Notes: a model not told the origin generated them from the sequence alone. A stretch of DNA of 32,804 nt from Gammaproteobacteria bacterium (GCA_022340485.1 JAJDNX010000085.1:1-32804); one strand, 5' to 3'; counted from the stretch's first letter, positions 10,647-19,922 are shown. Program-made: numbers and translations.

Positions 10647-13556
10647 ATGAACCGAGACGCAATGACTGCACACCAGACGGTCACCCTGGTTCCCTACCGC
10701 GATGACATTCTCTCAGTCGCAGCCCACCGGGTCCTTGAATGTGCCAGCGCGCTGCCTGACCTGACGAAAACCGTCGTACTGCTTCCCGATCTGCAGTTCG
10801 CGCCGCGCTTGCGCCGTCACTTGCTCGAGACAGCTTGGGGTCTTGGACATGCAGCCCTGCTTGGCCCCGAAATCAGCACCATCGACCAGTGGCTCAACGA
10901 GCACACGTGCATTGAGCAGGTGATACCGGGGCGTGCCCGCCGCGAACTCATGCTGGTTGAGGTACTCAGGCAGCACCCGGCAGTTTTCAATAACGGCGAC
11001 CCCTGGCAGATCAGCAGTTGTCTCATTTCACTGTTCGATGAACTCACACTCAACCGTGTCAGCATCCCCGACGACCTGAACGACTTTACCGAACGGTTAC
11101 AGGCTGCCTACGGGATTGATGACCACTTGCCGGAGCCGCTCGGTGTGGAAGCCAATCTGGTGCACAGGTTCTGGAAGGCCTGGCATAGTCAGCTCAACGA
11201 CGAGCACATGCTGGATCCAGGCATTGCCAGCCTGCAACGGCTCGCCATGCAGCAGCAGGCGGCACCGGATAACGAGATTTTCCTCGTGGGTTTTGACCAG
11301 CTGCATGCCGCACAGCTGGAATGGATCGAGTCGCTGCTGCAGTCAGGTCACGCACAATGCATCCTGTATCAACCCACCCACTGGCTGGATGAGAGCCGCT
11401 CACTACCCCTCGCGGCACTGCTACAAAAGGCGCCACGGTGCAGCACTAACGATCCTCGTAGCACCTGCCTCGATACGGTTTTCCAGGTCGGCAGGCACTC
11501 ACCGGCGGAGCGTGCAGCTGCGTTTTGCCAGCAGCACCCGCAGTCACCACTGTCCGGGCAGCTGAACATCCAGCCCGCAAGCTCGCCGGAGCAGGAGGCA
11601 CGCGCCATTGATGTACAGGTGCGCCAGTGGCTGCTGGCCGGCAAACAGCCGATCGCCATTGTCACCGAAGACCGGCGGCTGGCTCGACGGGTGCGTGCCT
11701 TGCTTGATCGTGCCGGCATCGAGCTGCAAGACACGGGCGGCTGGGCGCTGTCCACCACCAGTGCCGCCGCTGCACTGGAGCGCTGGCTGGAAACCGTCGA
11801 GGAGGACTTTGCCCATCAACCCCTGCTCGATGTCCTCAAGTCACCGTTCCTGTTCCCGGGCGAGGACCGAGACCGGCACGAGAGCATCGTCTATCGTCTT
11901 GAGCAGGACATCATCCAGCGGGAAAATATCGCCAGCGGACTGCAACGCTATCGCACCCACATCAATCTTCGCCTGCAACGCCTGGAAACCAGCTGGACAG
12001 AAGAGACGGCCGCACTGTTGCAGCGTCTGCTGAACCGCCTCGAACAGGCAGCAGAACCCTTGCAGGGCTGCCTCGGGATGACACGTTCCCGGCCCGTGCG
12101 CTTGTTGCAAGGTCTGCGTGCAAGCCTCGAGTCGATCGGTATCTGGGCAGCCTTTGAAGACGACCCCGCCGGGCAACGCATACTCCAGGAGTGGCAACTA
12201 CTGTTTGATGCCGCCAGCCACAGCGACATCGACATGAACTGGGCCGAATTCCGCGCCTGGCTGGGAACGGCACTGGAGCGACATGACTTTGTACCCGCAA
12301 CCTCCGACAGTCCGGTGATGTTGTTAACCCTGCAGCAGGCCCAGCTGGGACAGTATGAGGCCGTCATCATCGGAGCCTGTGATCGTGAATACCTGCCTGC
12401 GAGCAGTGCCCGTTCACCGTTCTTCAATGACCCGGTACGCAGCGACCTCGGGTTACCGGTGTGGTCAGCACGCTATGATGAACAGTTGCAGCGCTTCCGT
12501 CGCCTGCTGGAGAGTGCACCACAGCTGTTGCTGACCTGGCATCAGGAAAACGCCGGCGAGATGCGCATGCCGAGCCCCTGGCTGGAGGCGATTCGTACCT
12601 TTCATGTGCTTGCCTGGCAAGATGATCTGGCCGCCCGTGAACTGCAAGCGTTGCTGGAACACCCGGCCACACGGGTGGCGGGCAACAACCCGTTGCCAGT
12701 GCCTGAGCGACACCCCTACCCGCAACCGGGACTGCCAGCAGCCTTGCTGCCAGCCACCCTGACCGTCAGCATGCACCGGCAGCTGATTGACTGCCCATAC
12801 AAATTCTTCGCCGCCTGTGGACTGCAACTCAAGCCCCGTGAAGCCGTCAAGGAGGCCTTTGAAAAGGCCGAGTACGGCAGCCTCGTGCACCAGTCGCTGG
12901 AAGTGTTTCACAAGGGAGCGAGCGGCTTTCCCACTGCATCTCCCGTGCCTGTCACCCCGGCCACTCGCCTGCAGGCCATTCACGTCCTGGAGGACATATC
13001 GGGCGCCATCTTTGCCAGAGAACTGGAAGACAATTTTGAACACCGTGCCTGGCTACGACGCTGGCGAACATTGATACCGGCGTATATCGACTGGCAGATC
13101 AAGCGCCAGCAAACCTGGACCTTCACCGATGCCGAACGGGCGGGCGAGGTTGAACTCATGCCCGGCAGGTCACTTGCAGGGCGGCTGGATCGCATCGACT
13201 GCAATGCGACCGGTACTGCCGTGCTTGACTACAAAACCGGGTTCATCCCGGGACAGGACGAGGTCGATCAGGGTGAGGAGGTGCAACTACCCTCCTATGC
13301 CCTGCTGACAGACACAATGCCGCAACGGGTCGAGTACCTGCAGGTGGATAAAAAGATAAGCAACCGCATCTGCCTGGAAAGTGAGCGTCTGGAGGAACTG
13401 GCTGACGCTGTAAAACAGCGCCTGGTCACGGTACTGGGCGAGATCGAAGCCGGCGCAACATTACCCGCATGGGGCGACACCAGGACCTGCGGTTATTGCG
13501 AGATGAGCGGGCTGTGCCGGAAACAGGCATGGCTGGAGAATGCAAATGACATTTGA
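10647..13556 (+). CDS. AddB-like PD-(D/E)XK nuclease, DNA repair
   Basis: The product resembles the B subunit of AddAB-type recombination nucleases and the gammaproteobacterial 'probable DNA repair protein' family. The 969-residue chain has a helicase-like N-terminal part without a Walker A motif, so it is probably not an ATPase. A C-terminal nuclease domain carries AGRLDRID near residue 845 and LDYKTG near 860, which supply the catalytic Asp, Asp and Lys, then a helix with QLPSYALL. Cysteines in DCPYKFF near 715 and CGYCEMSGLC near 947-956 match the AddB iron-sulfur staple. It lies 102 bases before an AddA-like gene, so the pair probably forms one end-processing complex. The start is uncertain: ATG 10647 is used, ATG 10662 is the alternative. 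Confidence 0.88.
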   Translation: MNRDAMTAHQTVTLVPYRDDILSVAAHRVLECASALPDLTKTVVLLPDLQFAPRLRRHLLETAWGLGHAALLGPEISTIDQWLNEHTCIEQVIPGRARRELMLVEVLRQHPAVFNNGDPWQISSCLISLFDELTLNRVSIPDDLNDFTERLQAAYGIDDHLPEPLGVEANLVHRFWKAWHSQLNDEHMLDPGIASLQRLAMQQQAAPDNEIFLVGFDQLHAAQLEWIESLLQSGHAQCILYQPTHWLDESRSLPLAALLQKAPRCSTNDPRSTCLDTVFQVGRHSPAERAAAFCQQHPQSPLSGQLNIQPASSPEQEARAIDVQVRQWLLAGKQPIAIVTEDRRLARRVRALLDRAGIELQDTGGWALSTTSAAAALERWLETVEEDFAHQPLLDVLKSPFLFPGEDRDRHESIVYRLEQDIIQRENIASGLQRYRTHINLRLQRLETSWTEETAALLQRLLNRLEQAAEPLQGCLGMTRSRPVRLLQGLRASLESIGIWAAFEDDPAGQRILQEWQLLFDAASHSDIDMNWAEFRAWLGTALERHDFVPATSDSPVMLLTLQQAQLGQYEAVIIGACDREYLPASSARSPFFNDPVRSDLGLPVWSARYDEQLQRFRRLLESAPQLLLTWHQENAGEMRMPSPWLEAIRTFHVLAWQDDLAARELQALLEHPATRVAGNNPLPVPERHPYPQPGLPAALLPATLTVSMHRQLIDCPYKFFAACGLQLKPREAVKEAFEKAEYGSLVHQSLEVFHKGASGFPTASPVPVTPATRLQAIHVLEDISGAIFARELEDNFEHRAWLRRWRTLIPAYIDWQIKRQQTWTFTDAERAGEVELMPGRSLAGRLDRIDCNATGTAVLDYKTGFIPGQDEVDQGEEVQLPSYALLTDTMPQRVEYLQVDKKISNRICLESERLEELADAVKQRLVTVLGEIEAGATLPAWGDTRTCGYCEMSGLCRKQAWLENANDI

Positions 13557-13565
13557 GCCGCCGAT

Positions 13566-13637
13566 GAAATCGCGGCGAGAGGCCGCTCTTACAGGCACTA
13601 CGAACTGCTGTGGGAGCGCCGTCCCCGGCGCGATTCG
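13566..13637. repeat. REP/REPIN-like inverted pair
   Basis: Two imperfect inverted copies of a REP-like element face each other. The right copy, 13608-13637, reads TGTGGGAGCG...CGGCGCGATT; the left copy, 13566-13594, is its complement (ATCGCGGCGAGAGG...CTCTTACA). The core resembles Pseudomonas-type REP sequences mobilised in pairs (REPINs) by RAYT transposases. It fills most of the 102-base gap between the AddB-like and AddA-like genes and would form a long hairpin in their transcript. Confidence 0.8.
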
Positions 13638-13658
13638 CCGCAACTGCAAGGCTCATTA

Positions 13659-16600
13659 ATGTCAAACCAGGATAACACGACAACCCTGCAGGCGGCCGAC
13701 CCGGGACGCAATGCGACGGTGCATGCCTCGGCCGGCACCGGCAAGACCTGGCTGCTGGTGACCCGCATCCTGCGGCTGTTACTGGCCGGTGCCCGGCCGG
13801 AAAGTATCCTGGCCATCACCTTTACCCGCAAGGCGGCCGCAGAGATGCAGCAGCGTGTAACCGAGCGCCTGCGGGAACTCATGTGTGCAGGTGAACGGTC
13901 ACTGGACGACATGCTTGTGCAGTGTGGTATCCAGCCGGATACACGCAGTCGTGTGCGTGCCCGCCAGCTGTATGAGGAAAATCTCTTCAACCCCTACCCG
14001 CTGCGCGCAACGACCTTTCATGCCTTTTGCCAGGAACTGCTGCAGCGTTTCCCGCTGGAGGCCGGCATTTCCCCGGGATTTGAACTCAGCGAAACCACAG
14101 GGCTGCTGGAGCAACAGGCCTGGGATGCACTGGTGAACGAATCCAGCAGGAAAGGCCACCCGATCAACCAGGCGCTGGACCGACTGGCCGAGAGTTGCGA
14201 TGGACTCAGCAATACCCAGTCAGCACTGCGTTCCTTCCTGATGCATCGCAGCGACTGGTGGGCCTTTATCCAGGGACAGCCGGAGCCACTCTCCTATGCC
14301 TCCGGCCAGCTGCAGCAACTACTGGAAATCGACGCCAGCCAAGATCCCGTCGGTGATTTTCCGGATGAGACACAACGTTCACAGCTACAGGCTTTTTGCG
14401 ACCTGCTGGAGCGCAACGCTACTACTACCAATCGCAGCGACGCGGACAAGCTTGCCAGCCTGCTTGCCGCTTCCCTGCCGGCAAGGGAAGCCTTTGATGC
14501 CCTCAAGCCGCTGTTCCTGACACTGGAAGGCAAGCCACGGGCGAGGAAGAGCAGCAAGGCGCAGCGCCAGCGGCTCGGCGAGCAGGGTGAACAGCGATTC
14601 ATTGCGCTGCACGAGCAAATCTGCGAGACCCTGCTTGCAATCACAGACCGCCTGGCACGCTACCACACGCTGTATGCCTCGGTTGCGTGGCTAACCGCCG
14701 GCATGCAATTGCTGACCCACTATCAGCGCATCAAACAGGAACAGCGCTTGCTGGACTTCTCCGACCTCGAATGGAAGGCTTGTGAACTGCTGAACCGCGG
14801 CAGTCATGCCAGCTGGATACAGTACAAGCTGGATACCCGCATTGATCACCTGCTGGTCGATGAATTCCAGGATACCAATCCGACCCAGTGGCGCTTGTTG
14901 CAGCCTTTGCTGCAAGAGCTTGCCGCCGGTAACGATGACCGCAACCGCTCGGTGTTTCTGGTTGGCGATAAAAAACAGTCCATCTACAGTTTCCGGCGTG
15001 CCAACCCGGCCTTGCTGGGGGAGGCCTCCGCCTGGCTGCACGATCATCTGCAGGCCCGCAGCTACCCGCTGGATGCCTCGCGCCGTTCAGCACAGGCAAT
15101 TATCGACTGTGTCAACACGGTCTTTGGTAGCGAGCCACTGCGGCAGCGTCTCGATGACTTCAACACGCACACGACCTATTTGCCCGACATGTATGGACGG
15201 GTTGAACTGTTGCCACTGATGACCGCAACGACGACGACAACGGCTGAGCCTACGGGAACGCGATTGCGCAACCCGCTGCATGCACCGCGCATCAGTCATG
15301 AAGACCAGCGCTATGCCAATGAAGCCATTCTGATTGCGACCCGGATACAGTCACTCGTCGAACACAACACCGCGGTAACAACCGGCGGCGTGACACGTGC
15401 CTTGCATTACGGTGACATTATTATCCTGCTGCGGGCACGTACCTATGCCGGCGCCTATGAGCAGGCACTGCGAAAACTGCAAATTCCATGTCTCAGTGAC
15501 AGCAAGGGTGCGCTGCTCGACAATCTGGAAGTGCACGATCTCGAGTGCCTGCTGAACAGCCTGGTTTCACCCTACGACAACCTGGCACTGGCGCAGGTAT
15601 TGCGCTCGCCGCTATTCGGGCTGTCCAGCGAGCAATTGATCCCGTTGGCCACTGCCGGCAGTGGTACCTGGTATGAACGGCTGGCCCGACTGGCGACCGA
15701 ACGCCAGACGCCATTTGCAGAGATCCATGCACAACTGGAACGCTGGCGCACTCTGACCGGTCAGATTCCGGTGCATGATCTGCTGGACCGCATCTTCCAC
15801 GAGGGTGAGGTAATGCAGCGCTACGAGGCCGCCTTCCCGCCGGCCCTGAAGGCGCGCGTGCATGCCAGCCTGACACGGTTTATTGAACTGGCGCTCGAAG
15901 TAGACAATGGCCGCTACCCGAGCCTGCCGCATTTCCTTGACCAGCTGAACCGCTTGCGGCAGTCAGAAAATGACCAGCCGGACGAAAGCGCACCGGACGA
16001 AACGGACTCGCAACGGGTGCGACTCATGACCATACACGGTGCGAAAGGCCTTGAGGCACCGGTCATCTTTCTGGCAGATTGCGCACGGGTTCAGCGTGCC
16101 TACACGGCCAATACCGCCCTGGTTCACTGGCCTGAAAACCAGCAGAAGCCGACGCATTTCCTGTTGTCGGGCAAAAAGGCCAGGCAGGATTCGGTCAGTC
16201 GCCGCCTGCTGGAGACACTCGCACAAAACGATCTGCGCGAAGAGGCCAACCTGTTGTACGTTGCGATCACACGCGCACGGCAGTATCTGTTCCTCTCTGG
16301 CAATCATAAAGACTCCGCCGACCCTGACAGCTGGTACGGAATGGTCCAGCAGGCGCTGGCTCACTGGAACACCACTGCAGCGGGCAATCCCTTCCATGAA
16401 ACCGGCAGCAGCGCCAGGCTCGACGCCGTGCCCGAAATTGCCGCTGCTGCTGCCATCACGCCGGACCCGCGTCTCTCCAGGAGCCTCCCTGTCGAAAAAC
16501 GCCAGCGACTGATCGCTCCCAGTCGGAGCCTGCATAGCAACCCGATCGGCAATGGTGATATGGATGGCCGTGAACGCGGCATTGCCATCCACCTCATGCT

Positions 16601-17060
16601 GCAGTACCTGAGCGCTGCTGACGTGCCTTGCACAACGACCCTACCGGCAACAATCGCCAACTCCCTGCAACGCGAGGCAGCGGACCCGGAGTGCCAGGCC
16701 TGGTGGCGCGAGGCACTGCAAACCGTGCAGTCGCCGCAACTGTCTTTCCTGTTTGATGACAACCAGTACCAGCAGGCCTTTAACGAAGTCCCGATTCAGT
16801 ACCTGGAGGAAGATACCCTCGTATATGGCATTATCGATCGCCTGGTGCTTACTCGCGAGACGGTCTATGTAATTGACTACAAGACACACCAGTGGGCTAC
16901 CGGGGATGCCCTGCACCGGCTGGCAGACAGCTACCGGGAGCAGATGCATTTATATGCCAGCGGCGCACAGAAATTATGGCCCGGACGAACCATCAGGCCC
17001 TGTCTGTTGTTTACCGCCTGCGGAGAGCTGGTTGCGATGGATGATCCCGGCTCTGCATAA
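13659..17060 (+). CDS. AddA-like UvrD-family helicase-nuclease
   Basis: This is a superfamily 1A DNA helicase with a C-terminal RecB-type nuclease, the expected partner of the AddB-like protein upstream. The 1133-residue protein has Walker A ASAGTGKT (residues 23-30), motif Ia AITFTRKAAAEM, Walker B LLVDEFQDTNP near 400, GDKKQSIYSFRRA, TIHGAKGLEAPVIFL near 790, and YVAITRAR near 866. The nuclease has GIIDRLVL near 1056 and VIDYKTHQ near 1072. Residues 560-800 correspond to the 2B-type helicase insertions. ATG 13659 has AAGG eight bases upstream. Members of this subfamily substitute for RecBCD in many gammaproteobacteria lacking classical RecBCD; whether RecBCD is also encoded elsewhere is not visible here. 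Confidence 0.92.
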   Translation: MSNQDNTTTLQAADPGRNATVHASAGTGKTWLLVTRILRLLLAGARPESILAITFTRKAAAEMQQRVTERLRELMCAGERSLDDMLVQCGIQPDTRSRVRARQLYEENLFNPYPLRATTFHAFCQELLQRFPLEAGISPGFELSETTGLLEQQAWDALVNESSRKGHPINQALDRLAESCDGLSNTQSALRSFLMHRSDWWAFIQGQPEPLSYASGQLQQLLEIDASQDPVGDFPDETQRSQLQAFCDLLERNATTTNRSDADKLASLLAASLPAREAFDALKPLFLTLEGKPRARKSSKAQRQRLGEQGEQRFIALHEQICETLLAITDRLARYHTLYASVAWLTAGMQLLTHYQRIKQEQRLLDFSDLEWKACELLNRGSHASWIQYKLDTRIDHLLVDEFQDTNPTQWRLLQPLLQELAAGNDDRNRSVFLVGDKKQSIYSFRRANPALLGEASAWLHDHLQARSYPLDASRRSAQAIIDCVNTVFGSEPLRQRLDDFNTHTTYLPDMYGRVELLPLMTATTTTTAEPTGTRLRNPLHAPRISHEDQRYANEAILIATRIQSLVEHNTAVTTGGVTRALHYGDIIILLRARTYAGAYEQALRKLQIPCLSDSKGALLDNLEVHDLECLLNSLVSPYDNLALAQVLRSPLFGLSSEQLIPLATAGSGTWYERLARLATERQTPFAEIHAQLERWRTLTGQIPVHDLLDRIFHEGEVMQRYEAAFPPALKARVHASLTRFIELALEVDNGRYPSLPHFLDQLNRLRQSENDQPDESAPDETDSQRVRLMTIHGAKGLEAPVIFLADCARVQRAYTANTALVHWPENQQKPTHFLLSGKKARQDSVSRRLLETLAQNDLREEANLLYVAITRARQYLFLSGNHKDSADPDSWYGMVQQALAHWNTTAAGNPFHETGSSARLDAVPEIAAAAAITPDPRLSRSLPVEKRQRLIAPSRSLHSNPIGNGDMDGRERGIAIHLMLQYLSAADVPCTTTLPATIANSLQREAADPECQAWWREALQTVQSPQLSFLFDDNQYQQAFNEVPIQYLEEDTLVYGIIDRLVLTRETVYVIDYKTHQWATGDALHRLADSYREQMHLYASGAQKLWPGRTIRPCLLFTACGELVAMDDPGSA

Positions 17061-17142
17061 TAAAATGCACAGCGTAACCAATGTACCCCACAGCATACTT
17101 CCCGGCTGCACGCCGCATAGGAAACAACTAGATGCAACCGTT

Positions 17143-18006
17143 ATGAATGACTTGCCTGACATCACAGAGGTAACCAATGACAGCTTTGACACCCTGGTTA
17201 TCGAGCGCTCACACACCGTGCCGGTCTTGGTCGACTACTGGGCCGCCTGGTGCGGCCCCTGCCAGATGCAGATGCCGGTGCTGAAAAAACTGGTCGAGGA
17301 CTATGCGGGCAAGTTCGTGCTTGCCAAGGTCAACACCGATGAGCAGCGCGAGCTGGCCCAAGCACACGGCATACGCAGCCTGCCAACCATGCGGCTGTAC
17401 AAGCACGGTGAAATGGTCGAGGAGATCCTGGCCGCACAATCGGAAGCGACCCTGCGCGTTGTGCTGGACCGTCACATCGAGCGTGAGTCCGACATTATCC
17501 GCGCGCAAGCAACCGAGGCATGGCAACAGGGCAAGCACGGCGAGGCCCTGCGCCAGCTGCATGAAGCACACCTTGCAGAGCCCGGCAATCACCAGCTGAC
17601 GCTTGCCTATGCGGAGATGAAAATACAACAGGGCCTGCTGGATGAGGCAGCGGCATTGATCGACTCGTTACCGCGTACCGTACGCGACGAGAAGGAAGCC
17701 GTGCGCTTGAGCGCGCTGCTTGAATTTTCAACGCTGGCAAAAAATGCGCCGCCTCTTGCCGAACTTGAAAGCAGCGTCGAAAACAACCCGGACGACCTGG
17801 AAGCACGCTACCAGCTGGCAGCCTGTTACGTCATCAACAACCAGATGGAGCCTGCCATGGAGGCATTCCTGCAACTGTTCCAGCGCAATCGCAACTTTCG
17901 CGACGATGCCGGCCGCAAGGGCCTGCTGACAGTGTTTGATTTACTGGAAAACCAGGGTGAACTGGTCAACAGTTACCGTCGCAAGCTGTTCACACTGATG
18001 CACTGA
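17143..18006 (+). CDS. cnoX: Thioredoxin-TPR protein, CnoX/YbbN type
   Basis: The product is a 287-residue cytoplasmic thioredoxin fold followed by tetratricopeptide-like helices. E. coli CnoX (YbbN) has this architecture and acts as a chaperedoxin that protects proteins from chlorine-induced oxidation and hands them to GroEL. Here residues 1-115 are thioredoxin with an intact WCGPC active site (Cys37, Cys40), whereas the E. coli protein has lost the first cysteine, so a redox role is likely. Residues 120-287 hold TPR-like repeats (EAWQQGKHGEALRQL, DLEARYQLAACYVINN) and end in a conserved FRDDAGRKGLL...YRRKLF block. The gene is 82 bases after the AddA-like gene and convergent with dsbC. A four-codon ORF overlaps its start. 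Confidence 0.9.
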   Translation: MNDLPDITEVTNDSFDTLVIERSHTVPVLVDYWAAWCGPCQMQMPVLKKLVEDYAGKFVLAKVNTDEQRELAQAHGIRSLPTMRLYKHGEMVEEILAAQSEATLRVVLDRHIERESDIIRAQATEAWQQGKHGEALRQLHEAHLAEPGNHQLTLAYAEMKIQQGLLDEAAALIDSLPRTVRDEKEAVRLSALLEFSTLAKNAPPLAELESSVENNPDDLEARYQLAACYVINNQMEPAMEAFLQLFQRNRNFRDDAGRKGLLTVFDLLENQGELVNSYRRKLFTLMH

Positions 18007-18020
18007 GAGCGGCATCCTGT

Positions 18021-18076
18021 TGCGGATGCGAGTCGCTCCCGCGCCCATTGCAGGAGCAGATCACATCCGCGATTCC
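18021..18076. repeat. Degenerate REPIN-like hairpin between cnoX and dsbC
   Basis: GCGGATGCGAGTCGCTCC (18022-18039) pairs with GGAGCAGATCACATCCGC (18053-18070), 14 of 18 positions matching, with loop CGCGCCCATTGCA. The right arm, CAGGAGC...CATCCGCGATTCC, follows the same GGAGC...CGCGATT pattern as the element at 13608-13637. No U-tract follows, so it is a poor intrinsic terminator, although it sits between two convergent genes and may block read-through. Confidence 0.6.
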
Positions 18077-18093
18077 AGCAGCAGCTGTACCGA

Positions 18094-18816
18094 TCAATTA
18101 CTCGCTTCGAGTGCCTTGGCTAGCCTGGCAGCCGGGACATAACCCGGCAACATGGAACCATCTTCCGTGATAATCGCGGGCGTACCGCGCACCCCCAGCA
18201 GCTGGCCAAGCTCATATTCTTCTTTCACCGGATTATCACAACTTGCCTTCGGCAAGTTCTCTCCAGCCTTGGAGCGCGTCATGGCATCCTGCTTGTCCTT
18301 GCTGCACCAAACCGTAACCGCCTTGTCATAGGAGGCCGAATCTATACCGGCGCGCGGGAACATCAGGTATCGCACGGTAATCCCTTCCTCGTTGTACTTG
18401 TCCATCTCGCCGTGCAGCTTGCGACAGTAACCACAGTCGATATCGGTAAACACCGTGATAATGTGCTTCTGGTCCTTGGCGGGGAAGATAATCATGTTTT
18501 CCTCGCCGAGGTCGTCGAGGGCAGCCAGGCGGATTCCGTTGCGGCGTTCTTCACTGATGTCGGTACGGGTTTTTAGATCGATCAGGCTGCCTTGCAGCAG
18601 GTATTTCCCGTCATTGCTGATATACATGAGGTTTGGACCAATCAGGACTTCCGATACACCGGCCATGGGTGAAGGAGAAATCTCCGGCTTGACACCGGGA
18701 AAAATGGCGTTGAGTGATTTCGTGATCTCCTCCTCGGAGCTGGTCTCGGCAGCCGCAACATTCATAAAGGCCAGTGCCAGAATCAGCAGACCCGTGCCTG
18801 ATAATCGTTTATTCAT
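18094..18816 (-). CDS. dsbC: Periplasmic disulfide isomerase DsbC
   Basis: DsbC is a periplasmic dimer that reshuffles wrong disulfide bonds and is kept reduced by DsbD. The 240-residue precursor has a Sec signal peptide (residues 1-23, MNKRLSG then LLILALAFMNVAAA, cleaved before ETS), an N-terminal dimerisation domain, and a thioredoxin domain with active-site CGYC (Cys128, Cys131) and a cis-proline RGTPAI. A second cysteine pair (VWCSKD, KASCDN) matches the structural disulfide of DsbC. The frame is open 18 codons further, but ATG 18816 follows AGGATTGATT and starts the signal peptide. It lies 112 bases downstream of xerD; in E. coli the order xerD-dsbC-recJ is the same, but recJ is not next here. 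Confidence 0.96.
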   Translation of the reverse strand: MNKRLSGTGLLILALAFMNVAAAETSSEEEITKSLNAIFPGVKPEISPSPMAGVSEVLIGPNLMYISNDGKYLLQGSLIDLKTRTDISEERRNGIRLAALDDLGEENMIIFPAKDQKHIITVFTDIDCGYCRKLHGEMDKYNEEGITVRYLMFPRAGIDSASYDKAVTVWCSKDKQDAMTRSKAGENLPKASCDNPVKEEYELGQLLGVRGTPAIITEDGSMLPGYVPAARLAKALEASN

Positions 18817-18928
18817 AATCAATCCTGTGCTAAGTATGTGGTATAGCTTGTTCTCAGAAGCGTATGACACTGCAGTCGGGGGCTAAGTTTCATGCCAGTA
18901 CAGCGGGAATCTGCCGTATTCAGCAGGG

Positions 18929-19858
18929 TCAACCGCGCGGATGGTGTTTTGAGTGTAAATCCTTTAACCGCTCACGTGCCACATGAGTATATATCTGTGT
19001 CGTTGAGAGGTCACTATGACCCAGCAACATTTGCACAACGCGCAGGTCAGCACCGTGATTCAGCAAATGGGTTGCGAAGGCGTGCCTCAGGGTATGTGGC
19101 GATAAGGGTTTGTTTATGCCGGACATTAGCGCGTAGTGCCGAATCCGGTACCAGAAGGCCTGGCGCGTCATCCCCTGCCCCCGGCGGGTAATAAACAGCT
19201 GTTTTGCGGCACTGCCAGCGGCCAGGTCAGGGCGGCTGTCTTCCAGGTAGCGCTGCAGCCAGTCCACAGCCTCCTCGCCCATGGGTACCAACCGCTCCTT
19301 GCTGCCCTTGCCAACCAGCCGCACGACACCCTGTGTAAGACTGGCCTGATCGATTGTCATGGTGACCAGCTCGGAGACACGCAGACCACAGGCATAGAGC
19401 AGTTCAAACATGGCCCGATCGCGCAGACCCAGCGTATCGCTTTCATCCGGAGCATCCAGCAAGGCCTCTACCTCGCTTTCACTCAGGGTGTCCGGCAATG
19501 GCCGGCCAATGCGCGGTGTATCGATGAGCACGCTGGGATCTTCTGTCAGGCGACCTTCACGAATCAGGTAGCGGTAGAAACGCCGCATGGAAGACACCAT
19601 GCGCGCCGTGGTCCTGGGCCTTGCACCCGCGGTGACGCGTTCAGACAGGTAGCCGAGTAAATCCTGCCGTTGTGCAGAAACCAATGACCTGCCTTGTTTC
19701 AGCAGCCAGTTTGCCAGACCGGAGAGATCATTCCGGTAGGCACTCAGGGTATTCCGGCTCAGGCCACGTTCCATCCACAAGGCATCCGTGAACTGTTCAA
19801 TCACCTGCAGTGTTTCTACGGGTAATGTCTCGCTGTTTGAGCTGGCCGTCATCTGCAC
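18929..19858 (-). CDS. xerD: Tyrosine recombinase XerD
   Basis: XerD, with XerC, resolves chromosome dimers at dif sites under FtsK control. The 309-residue protein has an N-terminal SAM-like core-binding domain (GLSRNTLSAYRNDL) and a catalytic domain with Arg160 (CGLRVSEL), Lys184 (GKGSKERLVP), His255 and Arg258 (SPHTLRHAFATH), His281 (LLGHSDLSTTQ) and the nucleophile Tyr290 (IYTHV). The set is complete and typical of XerD rather than of a phage integrase. The GTG at 19858 has AAGGG five bases upstream; ATG 19852 is an alternative that is two codons shorter. It is followed by dsbC, as in E. coli, and diverges from the ACP-acyltransferase gene across 64 bases. Confidence 0.96.
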   Translation of the reverse strand: MQMTASSNSETLPVETLQVIEQFTDALWMERGLSRNTLSAYRNDLSGLANWLLKQGRSLVSAQRQDLLGYLSERVTAGARPRTTARMVSSMRRFYRYLIREGRLTEDPSVLIDTPRIGRPLPDTLSESEVEALLDAPDESDTLGLRDRAMFELLYACGLRVSELVTMTIDQASLTQGVVRLVGKGSKERLVPMGEEAVDWLQRYLEDSRPDLAAGSAAKQLFITRRGQGMTRQAFWYRIRHYALMSGINKPLSPHTLRHAFATHLLNHGADLRVVQMLLGHSDLSTTQIYTHVARERLKDLHSKHHPRG

Positions 19859-19922
19859 TACACCCTTGCTGGCATATCTATGGTTTGCTTCCCGCGCCTT
19901 TTACATTAGCATAAGCGTGCGT

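Noticed and set aside
18929..19858. xerD as a phage or integron integrase marking a mobile element
   Set aside because: Sequence and the downstream dsbC fit housekeeping XerD; no attachment sites, cargo or direct repeats were seen.
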